From NCBI GenBank assembly GCA_029210945.1, contig JARGGH010000028.1, positions 1 to 35,617 on the forward strand: a stretch of 35,617 bases of DNA, given 5' to 3'. Origin of the DNA: Anaerolineales bacterium. GTDB lineage: Bacteria; Chloroflexota; Anaerolineae; Anaerolineales; E44-bin32. The position numbers were made by a program, and so were the translations under genes. Below are positions 1 to 7,431 of this stretch, piece by piece. The number at the start of each line of letters is the position of its first letter. The stretch's first letter is position 1. A model generated the notes under the pieces. The model had not been told where the DNA came from, searched no databases, and worked only from the letters and a program-made list of their open reading frames with translations.

Positions 1-48
1 CACCCGCCAGAGATCGTCTATGCCACTTTCGAAAGCCTATGTCGGTTG

Positions 49-1656
49 TTAAAGTGCTGTAATTGCAGTGCGATCATGGATGATTCTTGTAAAGATGCGC
101 GAGGCGATCGCCTCGAACACCTGGATCAGACCCGTCCCCTTCGGAGAGAAATAATAGTTGCCGCATGAAAATCCAGGTGCAGTCGAAGAGCATGGATCAG
201 TCGAAGGATCGCCGTCATCGCCGATCGCGGCGATGTAGCGCAGCAATTTCTCGGCCTGATCCGGCTCGCAGCCTCCCGGATACGCGCTGAGGTCACAGGC
301 GTCGCTGTTGATCATCTGGTCGCCCAGCCCGATCGTGAAAACAACCGCGCCCTGCCCTGCGGAAGCGCAGGAGGTCAGCGCCGGATCGAACGTGTTGCCC
401 TCCGGGCAGCCGACAAACAGCCCCTGCGCCACGGCTGCATCCTCCGCATCAAAGCCGTAATCCCCCTCCTCCGGTTCGAATTTATTGTCCCGGCAAAACG
501 GAGGCACCCAGGTTGGCACGCCTGGGCTTCCCGGGCAGACGCGCGGAGGCGGGGGAGTGTCATTCGTCGCTGCATTGGCGGCTCCATCGCTGAGGATGAT
601 CAGGATCGGAATCGCCTCTTCGCGCAGCCATGAACCGGCGAACAAGCCGCCCCCCACCTGCAGGCCATCGGCGATGTTAGTCGATGTGCACAGGCTGGGG
701 TCCGGCCAGCCCGGGCAGCTGTTGGTGTTGTCGATGACAAGGTTGGCTATGGCGGAGACGATCGACGATTGGCTTGTCGTCGGTGTCTGGGCGATGTTCG
801 CGTTGACGTCAAACTGCACGATCGCCATCCGGTCATAAGGAAAGTACATCCGCCCTACAAGACCGAGCGCTGCGGAACGAACCTCCTCGAAGGGGTGGCA
901 TTGGCCTTGAATGCCGGCAGCCGGGTCCGGATCGTTGCAGCGGTCGGGGGCTGCCCAGTAATCGTCCGGGAGATCCCAGGAAGGATCCGTGTTCAAGCCG
1001 GGGGAGCCCGGCCATCCATATTGAGAAGGATCACAATCGTCATCGACCCCATCACCGTCATCATCATCGCCATCGTCACAGGCGGCGTCATAACCCATCG
1101 ATGGCGAGGTGTCGATCACGAGCACCAGATCAATCGAGGCCGCCTCAGAAATCGCCTCAGAGCGGATGTCGATCGAGCCGAATCCGACGATCGGCATAAA
1201 GGTGAACTCGACCGGCATGGTAGCCTCGACGCGCACGAACTTGCGCGGCACCTCACCGGGCTCACCGTAAAAGCCATCGCCGTCGTCATCGGGACAGAGA
1301 TCGAGGTCATGGTATGGATTGGTGTTCGTGGCTGTCATGTCCGCGATGTCGCAGACGAAAATATCGGCGTTCGCCGGGCTGAGGCTGTTCAAATTAATGA
1401 ATTCATCCGCAGCCGCCTCGATCTCAGCCAGCGTGCGTCCCTCGCGGAATTGATTGGCCGCCGCGAGCGAGGCGGAGTCCACCGCCCGGCGCAGGTGACC
1501 GATCTGGATGAAGAGGATGCCGGCATCGACGGTCAAACCGACGAAGGCCGCCAGACCGACGAAAGCGAGTGCGATCAGGACCATCGCCTGACCGCGCTGG
1601 ACTTTGCCGGCTGAATCTTTAGGGAACAGGGGTAGGTGTAGGTTCGACATTGACAT
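49..1656 (-). CDS. TadG-like pilus-assembly protein with von Willebrand factor A domain
   Basis: 535 aa. Residues about 21-70 form the Tad/TadE-like N-terminus: an RGQAM motif, one membrane helix, then a helix rich in small residues. Residues about 176-520 are a VWA domain with a complete-looking MIDAS: D182-T-S184-P-S186, a threonine in TSTN near 324-326, and D357 in LSDG. After the MIDAS loop there is an acidic, cysteine-bearing insert (about 190-253) with a run of Asp/Gly like calcium-binding loops; a shorter DDDGDG loop lies at 123-128. The many cysteines suggest an exported, disulfide-bonded protein. The start overlaps the TadE gene by 38 bases; Met3 (1650) is an equally possible start, and neither has a clear Shine-Dalgarno. 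Known for the family: TadG-like VWA proteins are envelope components of Tad pili. Role here is inferred from that and from the neighbours. Confidence 0.85.
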   Translation of the reverse strand: MSMSNLHLPLFPKDSAGKVQRGQAMVLIALAFVGLAAFVGLTVDAGILFIQIGHLRRAVDSASLAAANQFREGRTLAEIEAAADEFINLNSLSPANADIFVCDIADMTATNTNPYHDLDLCPDDDGDGFYGEPGEVPRKFVRVEATMPVEFTFMPIVGFGSIDIRSEAISEAASIDLVLVIDTSPSMGYDAACDDGDDDDGDGVDDDCDPSQYGWPGSPGLNTDPSWDLPDDYWAAPDRCNDPDPAAGIQGQCHPFEEVRSAALGLVGRMYFPYDRMAIVQFDVNANIAQTPTTSQSSIVSAIANLVIDNTNSCPGWPDPSLCTSTNIADGLQVGGGLFAGSWLREEAIPILIILSDGAANAATNDTPPPPRVCPGSPGVPTWVPPFCRDNKFEPEEGDYGFDAEDAAVAQGLFVGCPEGNTFDPALTSCASAGQGAVVFTIGLGDQMINSDACDLSAYPGGCEPDQAEKLLRYIAAIGDDGDPSTDPCSSTAPGFSCGNYYFSPKGTGLIQVFEAIASRIFTRIIHDRTAITAL

Positions 1657-2293
1657 TTGGCATTATGCTGTAGGCCCAGAGCGTGACCGGATCGGGGACA
1701 AACGCCCTGATCCAGGGGAGCCCCAGAACCATGTAATAATCATAGTAGATCTCCACCGAGACCATCCCGGTGTTAGGCGCACCTGGATTGAGTTTTGCTT
1801 CAATATCGCCCGTCGTGTCCAGCCCGGTAGTGTGGTTTGCGTAGCGGCTCACCGCGCCCGAGACAACATTCAAGGCCGGACAGCCTGTAGTGATCACCGG
1901 GTAGCGCTTATCCACCGTGCCGCCCAGCACAGAAAAAGCCGAGATGATGATGTCATCCGATGCCGGATTGAGTGAAATCTGCCCGCCGGAACCGATGTTG
2001 AGGGACTGCTCGGTAACAGTCTGGGTGCGCAAATAAAACTGGCAGTTTGGATCTTGGTAGACGCCTGTCGCATCATTGTGAAGCGGGTCGTCATTCGCTG
2101 CGAAGCGTGCCGCCTCACGCGCCGCATCGATTACATCGAGATAGTAGTTCAGCAAGAAGCCAAACTCGATCAATCCTGACAGCATCATCAGCAACACCGG
2201 CAACAGGACCATGAACTCGACAATGCTCTGGCCGCGCGATTTCTTCTTTGTTTTTACTCCTCGCCGCCGAAGCGGCAAAGACCTCGATCGCAT
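1619..2293 (-). CDS. TadE-family pseudopilin-like protein
   Basis: 224 aa from the chosen start. It begins with a basic segment, then KSRGQSIVEFMVLLPVLL, the TadE signature: G before QS, Glu at +5 and a single hydrophobic helix. The rest is exported, ending in a Pro/Thr tail (PTPTPVP) that overlaps the start of the TadG-like gene. TadE/TadF proteins are pseudopilins cleaved by the Tad prepilin peptidase, which fits the peptidase gene just upstream. The start at 2293 (third codon of the longer frame) is preferred because GAGGAG then lies 7 bases upstream; for the ATG at 2299 that motif would be too close. A TATAAT lies at 2342-2337 in the 150-base gap upstream, but no convincing -35 box is seen. 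Confidence 0.9.
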   Translation of the reverse strand: MRSRSLPLRRRGVKTKKKSRGQSIVEFMVLLPVLLMMLSGLIEFGFLLNYYLDVIDAAREAARFAANDDPLHNDATGVYQDPNCQFYLRTQTVTEQSLNIGSGGQISLNPASDDIIISAFSVLGGTVDKRYPVITTGCPALNVVSGAVSRYANHTTGLDTTGDIEAKLNPGAPNTGMVSVEIYYDYYMVLGLPWIRAFVPDPVTLWAYSIMPNVNVEPTPTPVP

Positions 2294-2443
2294 CTTCATG
2301 CTCCTCTTCGCATCGAGCCCCCCCCTGACGATTCCATTATATGTTCGACTCCCAGCCCAAACGGTAGTACTGCAGGGCCAATATAGGATTCTATTCGCGG
2401 TTGGATACGGTTTTGTAACGAAAATACAACAATAATCTGGGGA

Positions 2444-3235
2444 TCAATACCCGAGGACTGCCTCTATGGCCGGATCCCCGCGAAAGTAAACCCACAACGC
2501 CCCGAGAATCAGAAAAGGACCGTAGGGGATCGGCGTAAAGGCTTCGTACTGTTTTCTGACAACCATGACAACCATATACAGGAAGCTGAAAACCCCCGCC
2601 AGGATGATCCCCCGCAGCAGCGCGCCAAACACGCCGGGAAACCCGACCGCCAGGCCGATGACCATCGCCAGCATCACATCGCCAAATCCAAAGGCGACCT
2701 CATCGATCTCCGCACCGCGCCTGCGACCTATCCAGCGGGCGAAAAAAGCGCCCAGCACATAGAGCAGGAAGAAAAACACGAAGCCGATCAGACCGCCGAT
2801 CAAAGTGCGCGAGACCCCTAGCGAGGAGTCCAGACTGCCCACAACCGCGAAATAGATCGCAGCCGGAACGCTCACGATGTGCAGGATAAGCCGGTGTTCG
2901 AGATCGATGATCATGATCAGGGTAAAGATCGAGACGGTTGCCAGATCCAGCAGCCAGTGCAGGAACTGAGGATCGGTCAGATACAGAATCACGGAGGCGG
3001 AGATCATGAGCAGTTCGACGATCGGCTCCCGCACCGGGACAACTGTCCCACAATATGCACAATCTCTGCCAGGCGAAAGCCAGGCGAGTAATCCGGACCA
3101 GGCATGCGGCCGTCGCGGCACCCCGCAGGCCTGGCAATGTGGTTTCTGCAGCATGCGGCTGGAAGGCAGGCTGCTTGCGGCTGCATTGATCAACACGCCG
3201 AGCAGCAACCCGAAGATGACAATCAGGAGAATCAT
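2444..3235 (-). CDS. Prepilin peptidase (A24 aspartic peptidase)
   Basis: 263 aa polytopic membrane protein. Numbered from the chosen start, it has the cytoplasmic CxxC...CxxC zinc-type motif (C34, C37, C59, C62) and the two catalytic aspartates of the family: D111 in MIIDLEHR and D186 in the GFGD motif. It is full length and contains the N-terminal domain, which many Tad-type (CpaA) peptidases lack, so it resembles PilD/GspO architecture. It would cleave and possibly methylate type IV/Tad prepilins at the membrane. The frame is open to 3274, but a TATAAT at 3248-3243 sits seven bases before the ATG at 3235, so transcription probably starts at about that ATG; this decided the start. The TadE-like and TadG-like genes follow on the same strand. 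Confidence 0.92.
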   Translation of the reverse strand: MILLIVIFGLLLGVLINAAASSLPSSRMLQKPHCQACGVPRRPHAWSGLLAWLSPGRDCAYCGTVVPVREPIVELLMISASVILYLTDPQFLHWLLDLATVSIFTLIMIIDLEHRLILHIVSVPAAIYFAVVGSLDSSLGVSRTLIGGLIGFVFFFLLYVLGAFFARWIGRRRGAEIDEVAFGFGDVMLAMVIGLAVGFPGVFGALLRGIILAGVFSFLYMVVMVVRKQYEAFTPIPYGPFLILGALWVYFRGDPAIEAVLGY

Positions 3236-3242
3236 GGGGACC

Positions 3243-3248
3243 ATTATA
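3243..3248 (-). promoter_or_regulatory. -10 box of prepilin peptidase gene, leaderless candidate
   Basis: TATAAT in the context ATGTATAATG; the ATG at 3235 begins seven bases after it. No -35 box is visible. A transcript starting 6-7 bases downstream would begin at or next to the start codon. Confidence 0.5.
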
Positions 3249-3296
3249 CATGCATCCAATCGAGGCCGCTCCATGGTTTGAACGATGCCGCCTCCA

Positions 3297-3326
3297 TGGA
3301 CAGAGGCGCCTCCGAGGTGCTAGAAT
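3297..3326 (+). promoter_or_regulatory. Sigma-70-like promoter of the 3378 membrane-protein gene
   Basis: TGGACA (3297-3302), 18-base spacer, TAGAAT (3321-3326), with TGC just before the -10 (extended -10). The expected start is near 3333, which is also a GTG in frame with the downstream gene. Confidence 0.6.
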
Positions 3327-3377
3327 GCGTGCGTGGAACCTGCTTATCCAAACCCTGACCGGGATCGAATCAGCACG

Positions 3378-4151
3378 ATGACCGCGCTCATTCTGCTTGC
3401 GTACGCGCTTATCCGCATTGCAGAGCTGCCTACCATCGCTCCGGAAATCACGTTCGCCGGCCTGATCGTACGATTTGAGATTAATACACGCCTGATCATG
3501 CTCAGTCTGGCCGCGAGTCTGGCTGCGGCCGGTGCGGACTGGCTGCTCCGATCACACCCGAGTTTCGACCAGGCCGACAACACTGCCGAGCACTGGATTT
3601 TGCCCGGGCTGGCATCTTTCGGGCTTGGAGCGATCTTGAGCCGCGTACCGGAGGGCCTGGGCTTGTGGCTCGGTTTGCCAATCTCAACCGCGCTTCTCAC
3701 CGCAGTTCTCGTGGCCGAGTTCATTGTCTTTGACCCTGACGATCCCCGCTACGAATCCGTCACGCTGATCCTACGGACGCTCGCATATCTACTGTTGGCC
3801 GGTTCGTTATTCGCTGTGAACGGGTCGGGCCTGCGGGCGATCTTCGCGGTCCCGCTGACATTCACCACTGCGGGCCTGGTCTCCTGGCGTCTGATGCGTC
3901 TGGAGGCGCTTTCGGGCGGAACCGCCTTCCGCTTCGCAATGATCATCGGCCTCATGGCAGCGGAACTCACGTGGGCTATACATTACTGGCCCATCCCCCC
4001 ACTCCAGATTGCTCTGATGAATGGTCTCGCGGTTTACCTCAGCTATCATTTGATCGGTTTAATCCGCAGAGGGGAACTCCAACGCGGTCAAGTCATTGAG
4101 TTATCAATCGTGGGATTGCTTGGGGTCACTGCGATTGTATTGGTTGGCTAG
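3378..4151 (+). CDS. Polytopic membrane protein of unknown function
   Basis: 257 aa from ATG 3378, or 272 aa if translation begins at the in-frame GTG at 3333. Hydrophobic throughout, with about 7-8 predicted membrane helices and short loops; the first helix begins right at the 3378 Met (TALILLAYALIRI). There is no motif I can tie to a function. The first 15 residues of the longer form are hydrophilic and unlike a membrane-protein start. However, the promoter -10 box ends seven bases before GTG 3333, so a leaderless mRNA starting at that GTG is a real alternative. It lies divergent from the prepilin peptidase and convergent with plsY, with an 11-base gap to the latter. It may be a lineage-specific conserved protein. 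Confidence 0.75.
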   Translation: MTALILLAYALIRIAELPTIAPEITFAGLIVRFEINTRLIMLSLAASLAAAGADWLLRSHPSFDQADNTAEHWILPGLASFGLGAILSRVPEGLGLWLGLPISTALLTAVLVAEFIVFDPDDPRYESVTLILRTLAYLLLAGSLFAVNGSGLRAIFAVPLTFTTAGLVSWRLMRLEALSGGTAFRFAMIIGLMAAELTWAIHYWPIPPLQIALMNGLAVYLSYHLIGLIRRGELQRGQVIELSIVGLLGVTAIVLVG

Positions 4152-4162
4152 CGACTGAAACA

Positions 4163-4846
4163 TCAGGAGCCGGGTTTATCTGGATCTTCTCCCGCCTCGA
4201 TCTTGCGCTTCGCGCGCCAACCCACCATCCGCTCCTCACCGCGCCGCAACCGTTGAATATTGGGGCGAAGCGCCCAGGCGACAAAGATCTCCGCCAACAC
4301 AGCGTATCCAACGTAAGCCCACGGCCCAACGCCGATCGCCGCTCTCCATGTGAAGAGCACCCCCGCCAGCAGTGGCACGCTCAACGTCGCAACAGAGGCG
4401 TAGCCAATTCCATAGTAAATCCCACCCAGCAGAACCGGGATGCTCAACAGCGCCCCCAGCGGCCACAGGCCGAAAAAAGCTCCCCACGTAGAGGCCCCGC
4501 CTGCACCACCCTGCAAGGTCCAACGCCCTTCCTTTTGCTCCAGCAAGAAAATTGAGTAGTTATGCCCCAGGACGGCCGCGGCTCCGGCGAGCGCTTCAAC
4601 CCAGGCATTTCCGCCTGTGATCCATCCTCCGATGAGCACTGCAAAGGTAGCTTTAAACACATCCCCCAGAAGCGTGATCAAGGCCGGCATGTACCCGGCG
4701 ACACGCATTACGTTTGTCGCGCCGGTTCTTCCGCTATACCACTTGCGGATATCCCGTCCACGCGCCGCGCGCACGACGACAAGGCCGGTCGGGATTGCCC
4801 CTAATAAATAGCCGATTACGACACCTAGGATGGATCGAAAAATCAT
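4163..4846 (-). CDS. plsY: Glycerol-3-phosphate acyltransferase PlsY
   Basis: 227 aa membrane protein. PlsY transfers acyl groups from acyl-phosphate to glycerol-3-phosphate, the first step of phospholipid synthesis. The three family motifs are present: SGRTGATNVMR (38-48; usual form SGNxGATN), GHNYSIF (94-100), and the glycine-rich GGAGGAST (113-120; usual GGxGxAT). The length is slightly above the usual 200-215 because of a charged, Arg/Lys-rich C-terminal tail from about residue 198. The start ATG overlaps the stop of the JAMM peptidase gene as ATGA (4843-4846), so the two are probably translationally coupled. I see no other lipid gene nearby. Confidence 0.93.
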   Translation of the reverse strand: MIFRSILGVVIGYLLGAIPTGLVVVRAARGRDIRKWYSGRTGATNVMRVAGYMPALITLLGDVFKATFAVLIGGWITGGNAWVEALAGAAAVLGHNYSIFLLEQKEGRWTLQGGAGGASTWGAFFGLWPLGALLSIPVLLGGIYYGIGYASVATLSVPLLAGVLFTWRAAIGVGPWAYVGYAVLAEIFVAWALRPNIQRLRRGEERMVGWRAKRKIEAGEDPDKPGS

Positions 4847-5310
4847 CGGGTACGCTGCTCCCTCGCTACAGCCTGATCTGAGCTGAGTATATCGGACGCG
4901 TTATCCGGTACACACAAACTGACTTCATTAAAACCTTCTGTCGAATAAGCGAAAACCTTGCATATCCATTCGCCTGCATCCCTGCTCCAGAGAAGGCAGA
5001 GAACGTGCGGATAACACCACTCCTCATGATCAATCCGTGATGGTCGAGCCGGCCCATCGGGATGGGAGTGATAGATCGCCAGAAAATCATAACCCGATCG
5101 CTCGATGTCGAAAAACGCCCTCACCTGCTCGGAAGGCTCCATGCGGAAGCGGTGTTCGCCGGCCGCGACGTTCTTCACCTCGTAGACCTTCTCGCTGACA
5201 TGACCCCGCCCGCTTACCATCCCGCAAGCCTCGCGCGGGTCAACGGACTGGACATGAGCTTTCATCTGCTGCCAGTTTTCCAGGCTCACTTCAAGGCATC
5301 CCGCAGTCAT
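4843..5310 (-). CDS. JAMM/Mov34 (M67) family metallopeptidase
   Basis: 155 aa. It contains the full JAMM zinc-metalloprotease signature: a Glu in EACGMVSG (E27), then HSHPDGPARPSRID with H81, H83, S91 and D94. Bacterial members (Mec+-like) trim sulfur-carrier, ubiquitin-like proteins such as CysO, or act on other isopeptide bonds. No ubiquitin-like or E1-like gene is visible here, so the substrate is unknown. The frame can start at 5340, but a TATAAT (5325-5320) lies inside that extension and ends nine bases before the ATG at 5310, making 5310 the likely start. Coupled to plsY by an ATGA overlap. Confidence 0.88.
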   Translation of the reverse strand: MTAGCLEVSLENWQQMKAHVQSVDPREACGMVSGRGHVSEKVYEVKNVAAGEHRFRMEPSEQVRAFFDIERSGYDFLAIYHSHPDGPARPSRIDHEEWCYPHVLCLLWSRDAGEWICKVFAYSTEGFNEVSLCVPDNASDILSSDQAVAREQRTR

Positions 5311-5319
5311 CGCAGACAC

Positions 5320-5325
5320 ATTATA
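5320..5325 (-). promoter_or_regulatory. -10 box of JAMM-plsY operon, near-leaderless candidate
   Basis: TATAAT in the context ATGTATAATG, the same ten bases as at the prepilin peptidase gene. The ATG at 5310 is nine bases downstream. No clear -35 box. Confidence 0.5.
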
Positions 5326-5401
5326 CATAGTCTCAAACAAATCAGGCCAGGTTCATCCCGTTTCGCCCGGATTGGATTTTCGCCCATTCTGGACTCGATC
5401 T

Positions 5402-6832
5402 TCAGGATAGGATGCCCCCTTCTGTTAATCGATAAAGATTGGAAAATGCGCCGTCGACTTCCTCGACCGGCAGCGCGGCCATTGTTTCAACATGCAGCAG
5501 CTCACCGTCACGAGCTTTTTCCACTGCGACCTCGCGCACCGATCGATTCTGCTCCATCGCCTGTTTGACCAGTTCAGCGCCAGCACGATAGCCGATCAAT
5601 GGGTTCAAGGCAGTCACAACGATCGCGTTGCGCTCAAGCAGCTCCAGCGCACGCTCATGGTTAGCCTTAATCCCGACAACGCATTTTTCTGTGAATGCCC
5701 CCATGGAGGCGATCATGATCTGCATCATTTCAAAAAGGTTGTGGGCAATCACGGGCATCATCACGTTCAGCTCTAACTGTCCCGCCTGTGCAGCCAGCAT
5801 CACGGTCGTATCGTTGCCGATGATATGGAACATCACCATATTCAACATCTCCGCCATCACCGGGTTGACTTTTCCGGGCATGATGCTCGAGCCGGGTTGG
5901 ACCGCTGGCAGCCTGATCTCTGCCAGGCCGGTCGCGGGGCCGGAAGAAAGCAGGCGCAGATCGTTGGCGATGCGTGTGAGCGTCACAGCCAGCGTGCGCA
6001 AGGACGCCGAAAAATCGCTCAAATCAGCCATTGACTGCATGCTCTCGAAAAGGTTATCGGATGGACGCAGGTCCAAGTCGGTCCAATCCGCTAGCGCTGC
6101 GATCATGCGTGCGTGATACTCCGGATGAGCGTTCAATCCCGTTCCCGTCGCGGTTCCTCCGATCCCCAATCGCCGCAGCCCTTCCGCAGAGCGACGAATG
6201 CGATCCGCATCCCGCTCGACCGCCCGGGCATAGGCGCCGAACTCCTGGCCCAGACGTATCGGAACTGCGTCCTGGAGATGGGTGCGGCCTGATTTTAAAA
6301 CCTTGTCGAACGCGCGCCCCTTCTCATTGAGCGCCTCACTCAGATCCTGACAGGCGCTTAACAGTTCGTCCAGTCTTTGTAAACACCCCAGGCGTATGGC
6401 GGTAGGTATCGTGTCGTTTGTTGACTGGGCCATGTTGACGTGATCGTTCGGCTGAACAAGGTACTCGCCTGCTTCGCCGCCGAGGATCTGTGTCGCCCGG
6501 TTTGCGAGCACCTCATTCACGTTCATGTTGTGACTGGTGCCTGCTCCAGCCTGAAAGGGATCAACGACAAATTGAGAATCCCACCGGCGATCCATGACTT
6601 CTCGGGCTGCCATTATGATCGCATCGGCCAGGTGTTCCTCGATCAGTCCCAGATCCATATTCACCTGTGCGGCGGCACCCTTGATCGCAGCCATCGACCA
6701 GATAAATGCCCGGTAGGGCCGCATTCCGGAGATCGGGAAATTATCCAGCGCTCTTTTGGTTTGAGCTCCATAGAGCGCTTCGAGAGGTACTTTCACCTCA
6801 CCCATTGAATCACTTTCAGTCCTTGTCTTCAT
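5402..6832 (-). CDS. Class II fumarase / aspartase family lyase
   Basis: 476 aa, full length for the superfamily, cytoplasmic homotetramer in known members. It adds or removes water (fumarase) or ammonia (aspartase) across fumarate. Visible signatures: GAQT near 22-25, FQAGAGTSHNMNVNE (93-107), STND (137-140), GRTHLQDA (182-189), GGTATGTGLN (225-234), and the catalytic loop GSSIMPGKVNP (314-324). Diagnostic positions are mixed. GAQT, RTH and GGTATGTGLNAHPEY resemble fumarase C; QAGAGTS, KVNPV and the C-terminal GRSVRE-like segment (NRSVRE) resemble aspartase. I therefore give no symbol. The start has an AGAGG Shine-Dalgarno five bases upstream. It is a single gene, separated from the upstream ferredoxin gene by a terminator. 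Confidence 0.9.
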   Translation of the reverse strand: MKTRTESDSMGEVKVPLEALYGAQTKRALDNFPISGMRPYRAFIWSMAAIKGAAAQVNMDLGLIEEHLADAIIMAAREVMDRRWDSQFVVDPFQAGAGTSHNMNVNEVLANRATQILGGEAGEYLVQPNDHVNMAQSTNDTIPTAIRLGCLQRLDELLSACQDLSEALNEKGRAFDKVLKSGRTHLQDAVPIRLGQEFGAYARAVERDADRIRRSAEGLRRLGIGGTATGTGLNAHPEYHARMIAALADWTDLDLRPSDNLFESMQSMADLSDFSASLRTLAVTLTRIANDLRLLSSGPATGLAEIRLPAVQPGSSIMPGKVNPVMAEMLNMVMFHIIGNDTTVMLAAQAGQLELNVMMPVIAHNLFEMMQIMIASMGAFTEKCVVGIKANHERALELLERNAIVVTALNPLIGYRAGAELVKQAMEQNRSVREVAVEKARDGELLHVETMAALPVEEVDGAFSNLYRLTEGGILS

Positions 6833-6900
6833 ATCTACCTCTCCATAAGTAATACGCTGCGATGGAAACGATCCAGAAAGCTCATGCGGGCTTAAGGCGA

Positions 6901-6929
6901 AAAGGAGGGAGCCAGTGAGCTCCCTCCTG
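6901..6929 (-). terminator. Rho-independent terminator of the ferredoxin gene
   Basis: Perfect stem GGAGGGAGC (6905-6913) / GCTCCCTCC (6920-6928) with a six-base loop, extended by one A-T pair. On the minus strand it is followed by TTTT, 23 bases after the ferredoxin stop. Confidence 0.85.
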
Positions 6930-6952
6930 ATTTCTGGACGTGCTTCAGGGTC

Positions 6953-7363
6953 TCAGTCTAGAGCGCTGTAACCCGGTCCGTCTTCGAAGTAATCGTAGTT
7001 TGGTTGGATGTCAGGTGTCAGGTCGATGGTCTCGCCGGCTTCGAGCACGCGTGTGTGCTCCAGATGAACTGGGTCGCCGTGGTGGTTCTCTCCATCGTAG
7101 ACAGTGTCGAAGCCTGGGGTACCCGCAGGCATGCTGACATATTCGCCGCCCTGAGCTGTGAATTCCGCGGGAGTCTCATCTTCCACGAAAATCGCCTCAA
7201 ACGGGCACTCAGGGATGCAGGCTCCGCAATCGATGCATGTATCTGGATCGATGTAGTACCAAGGCCACTGATCGACAGGTTTCCCTGGCACGATGCACTC
7301 CACCGGACATACGTCAACACATCCGGAATCACGGAGGCAAAGCCGTGTAATTACATGGGTCAT
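6953..7363 (-). CDS. Ferredoxin with two Fe-S cluster motifs and a C-terminal extension
   Basis: 136 aa. N-terminal 2[Fe-S] ferredoxin fold: C9-x5-C15-x3-C19-P-x2-C23 and C43-x2-C46-x2-C49-x3-C53-P. The first motif has the wider spacing seen in 7Fe ferredoxins of the FdxA type, where one site can hold a 3Fe-4S cluster. It is a soluble electron carrier. Residues about 62-136 are an acidic tail without cysteines, longer than in typical 7Fe ferredoxins (about 105 aa); its role is unknown. GGAGG lies eight bases before the ATG. It has its own promoter and terminator, so it is monocistronic. Neighbours are superoxide dismutase and the fumarase/aspartase homologue. Confidence 0.9.
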   Translation of the reverse strand: MTHVITRLCLRDSGCVDVCPVECIVPGKPVDQWPWYYIDPDTCIDCGACIPECPFEAIFVEDETPAEFTAQGGEYVSMPAGTPGFDTVYDGENHHGDPVHLEHTRVLEAGETIDLTPDIQPNYDYFEDGPGYSALD

Positions 7364-7402
7364 AATCCAAACCTCCAGTTGGTTTGCTGCGAGACGGAGC
7401 CG

Positions 7403-7431
7403 ATTTTACCCCTAAGGCTAAGATACCACAA
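7403..7431 (-). promoter_or_regulatory. Promoter of the ferredoxin gene
   Basis: Minus strand TTGTGG (7431-7426), 17-base spacer, TAAAAT (7408-7403). Good -10, weak -35. Predicted leader about 35 bases. Confidence 0.45.

Noticed and set aside
769..1614. Long open frame (281 codons) on the plus strand opposite the TadG-like gene
   Set aside because: It is antisense to a protein with clear domains, has a low-complexity Arg/Val/Ile composition typical of shadow frames, and has no Shine-Dalgarno.
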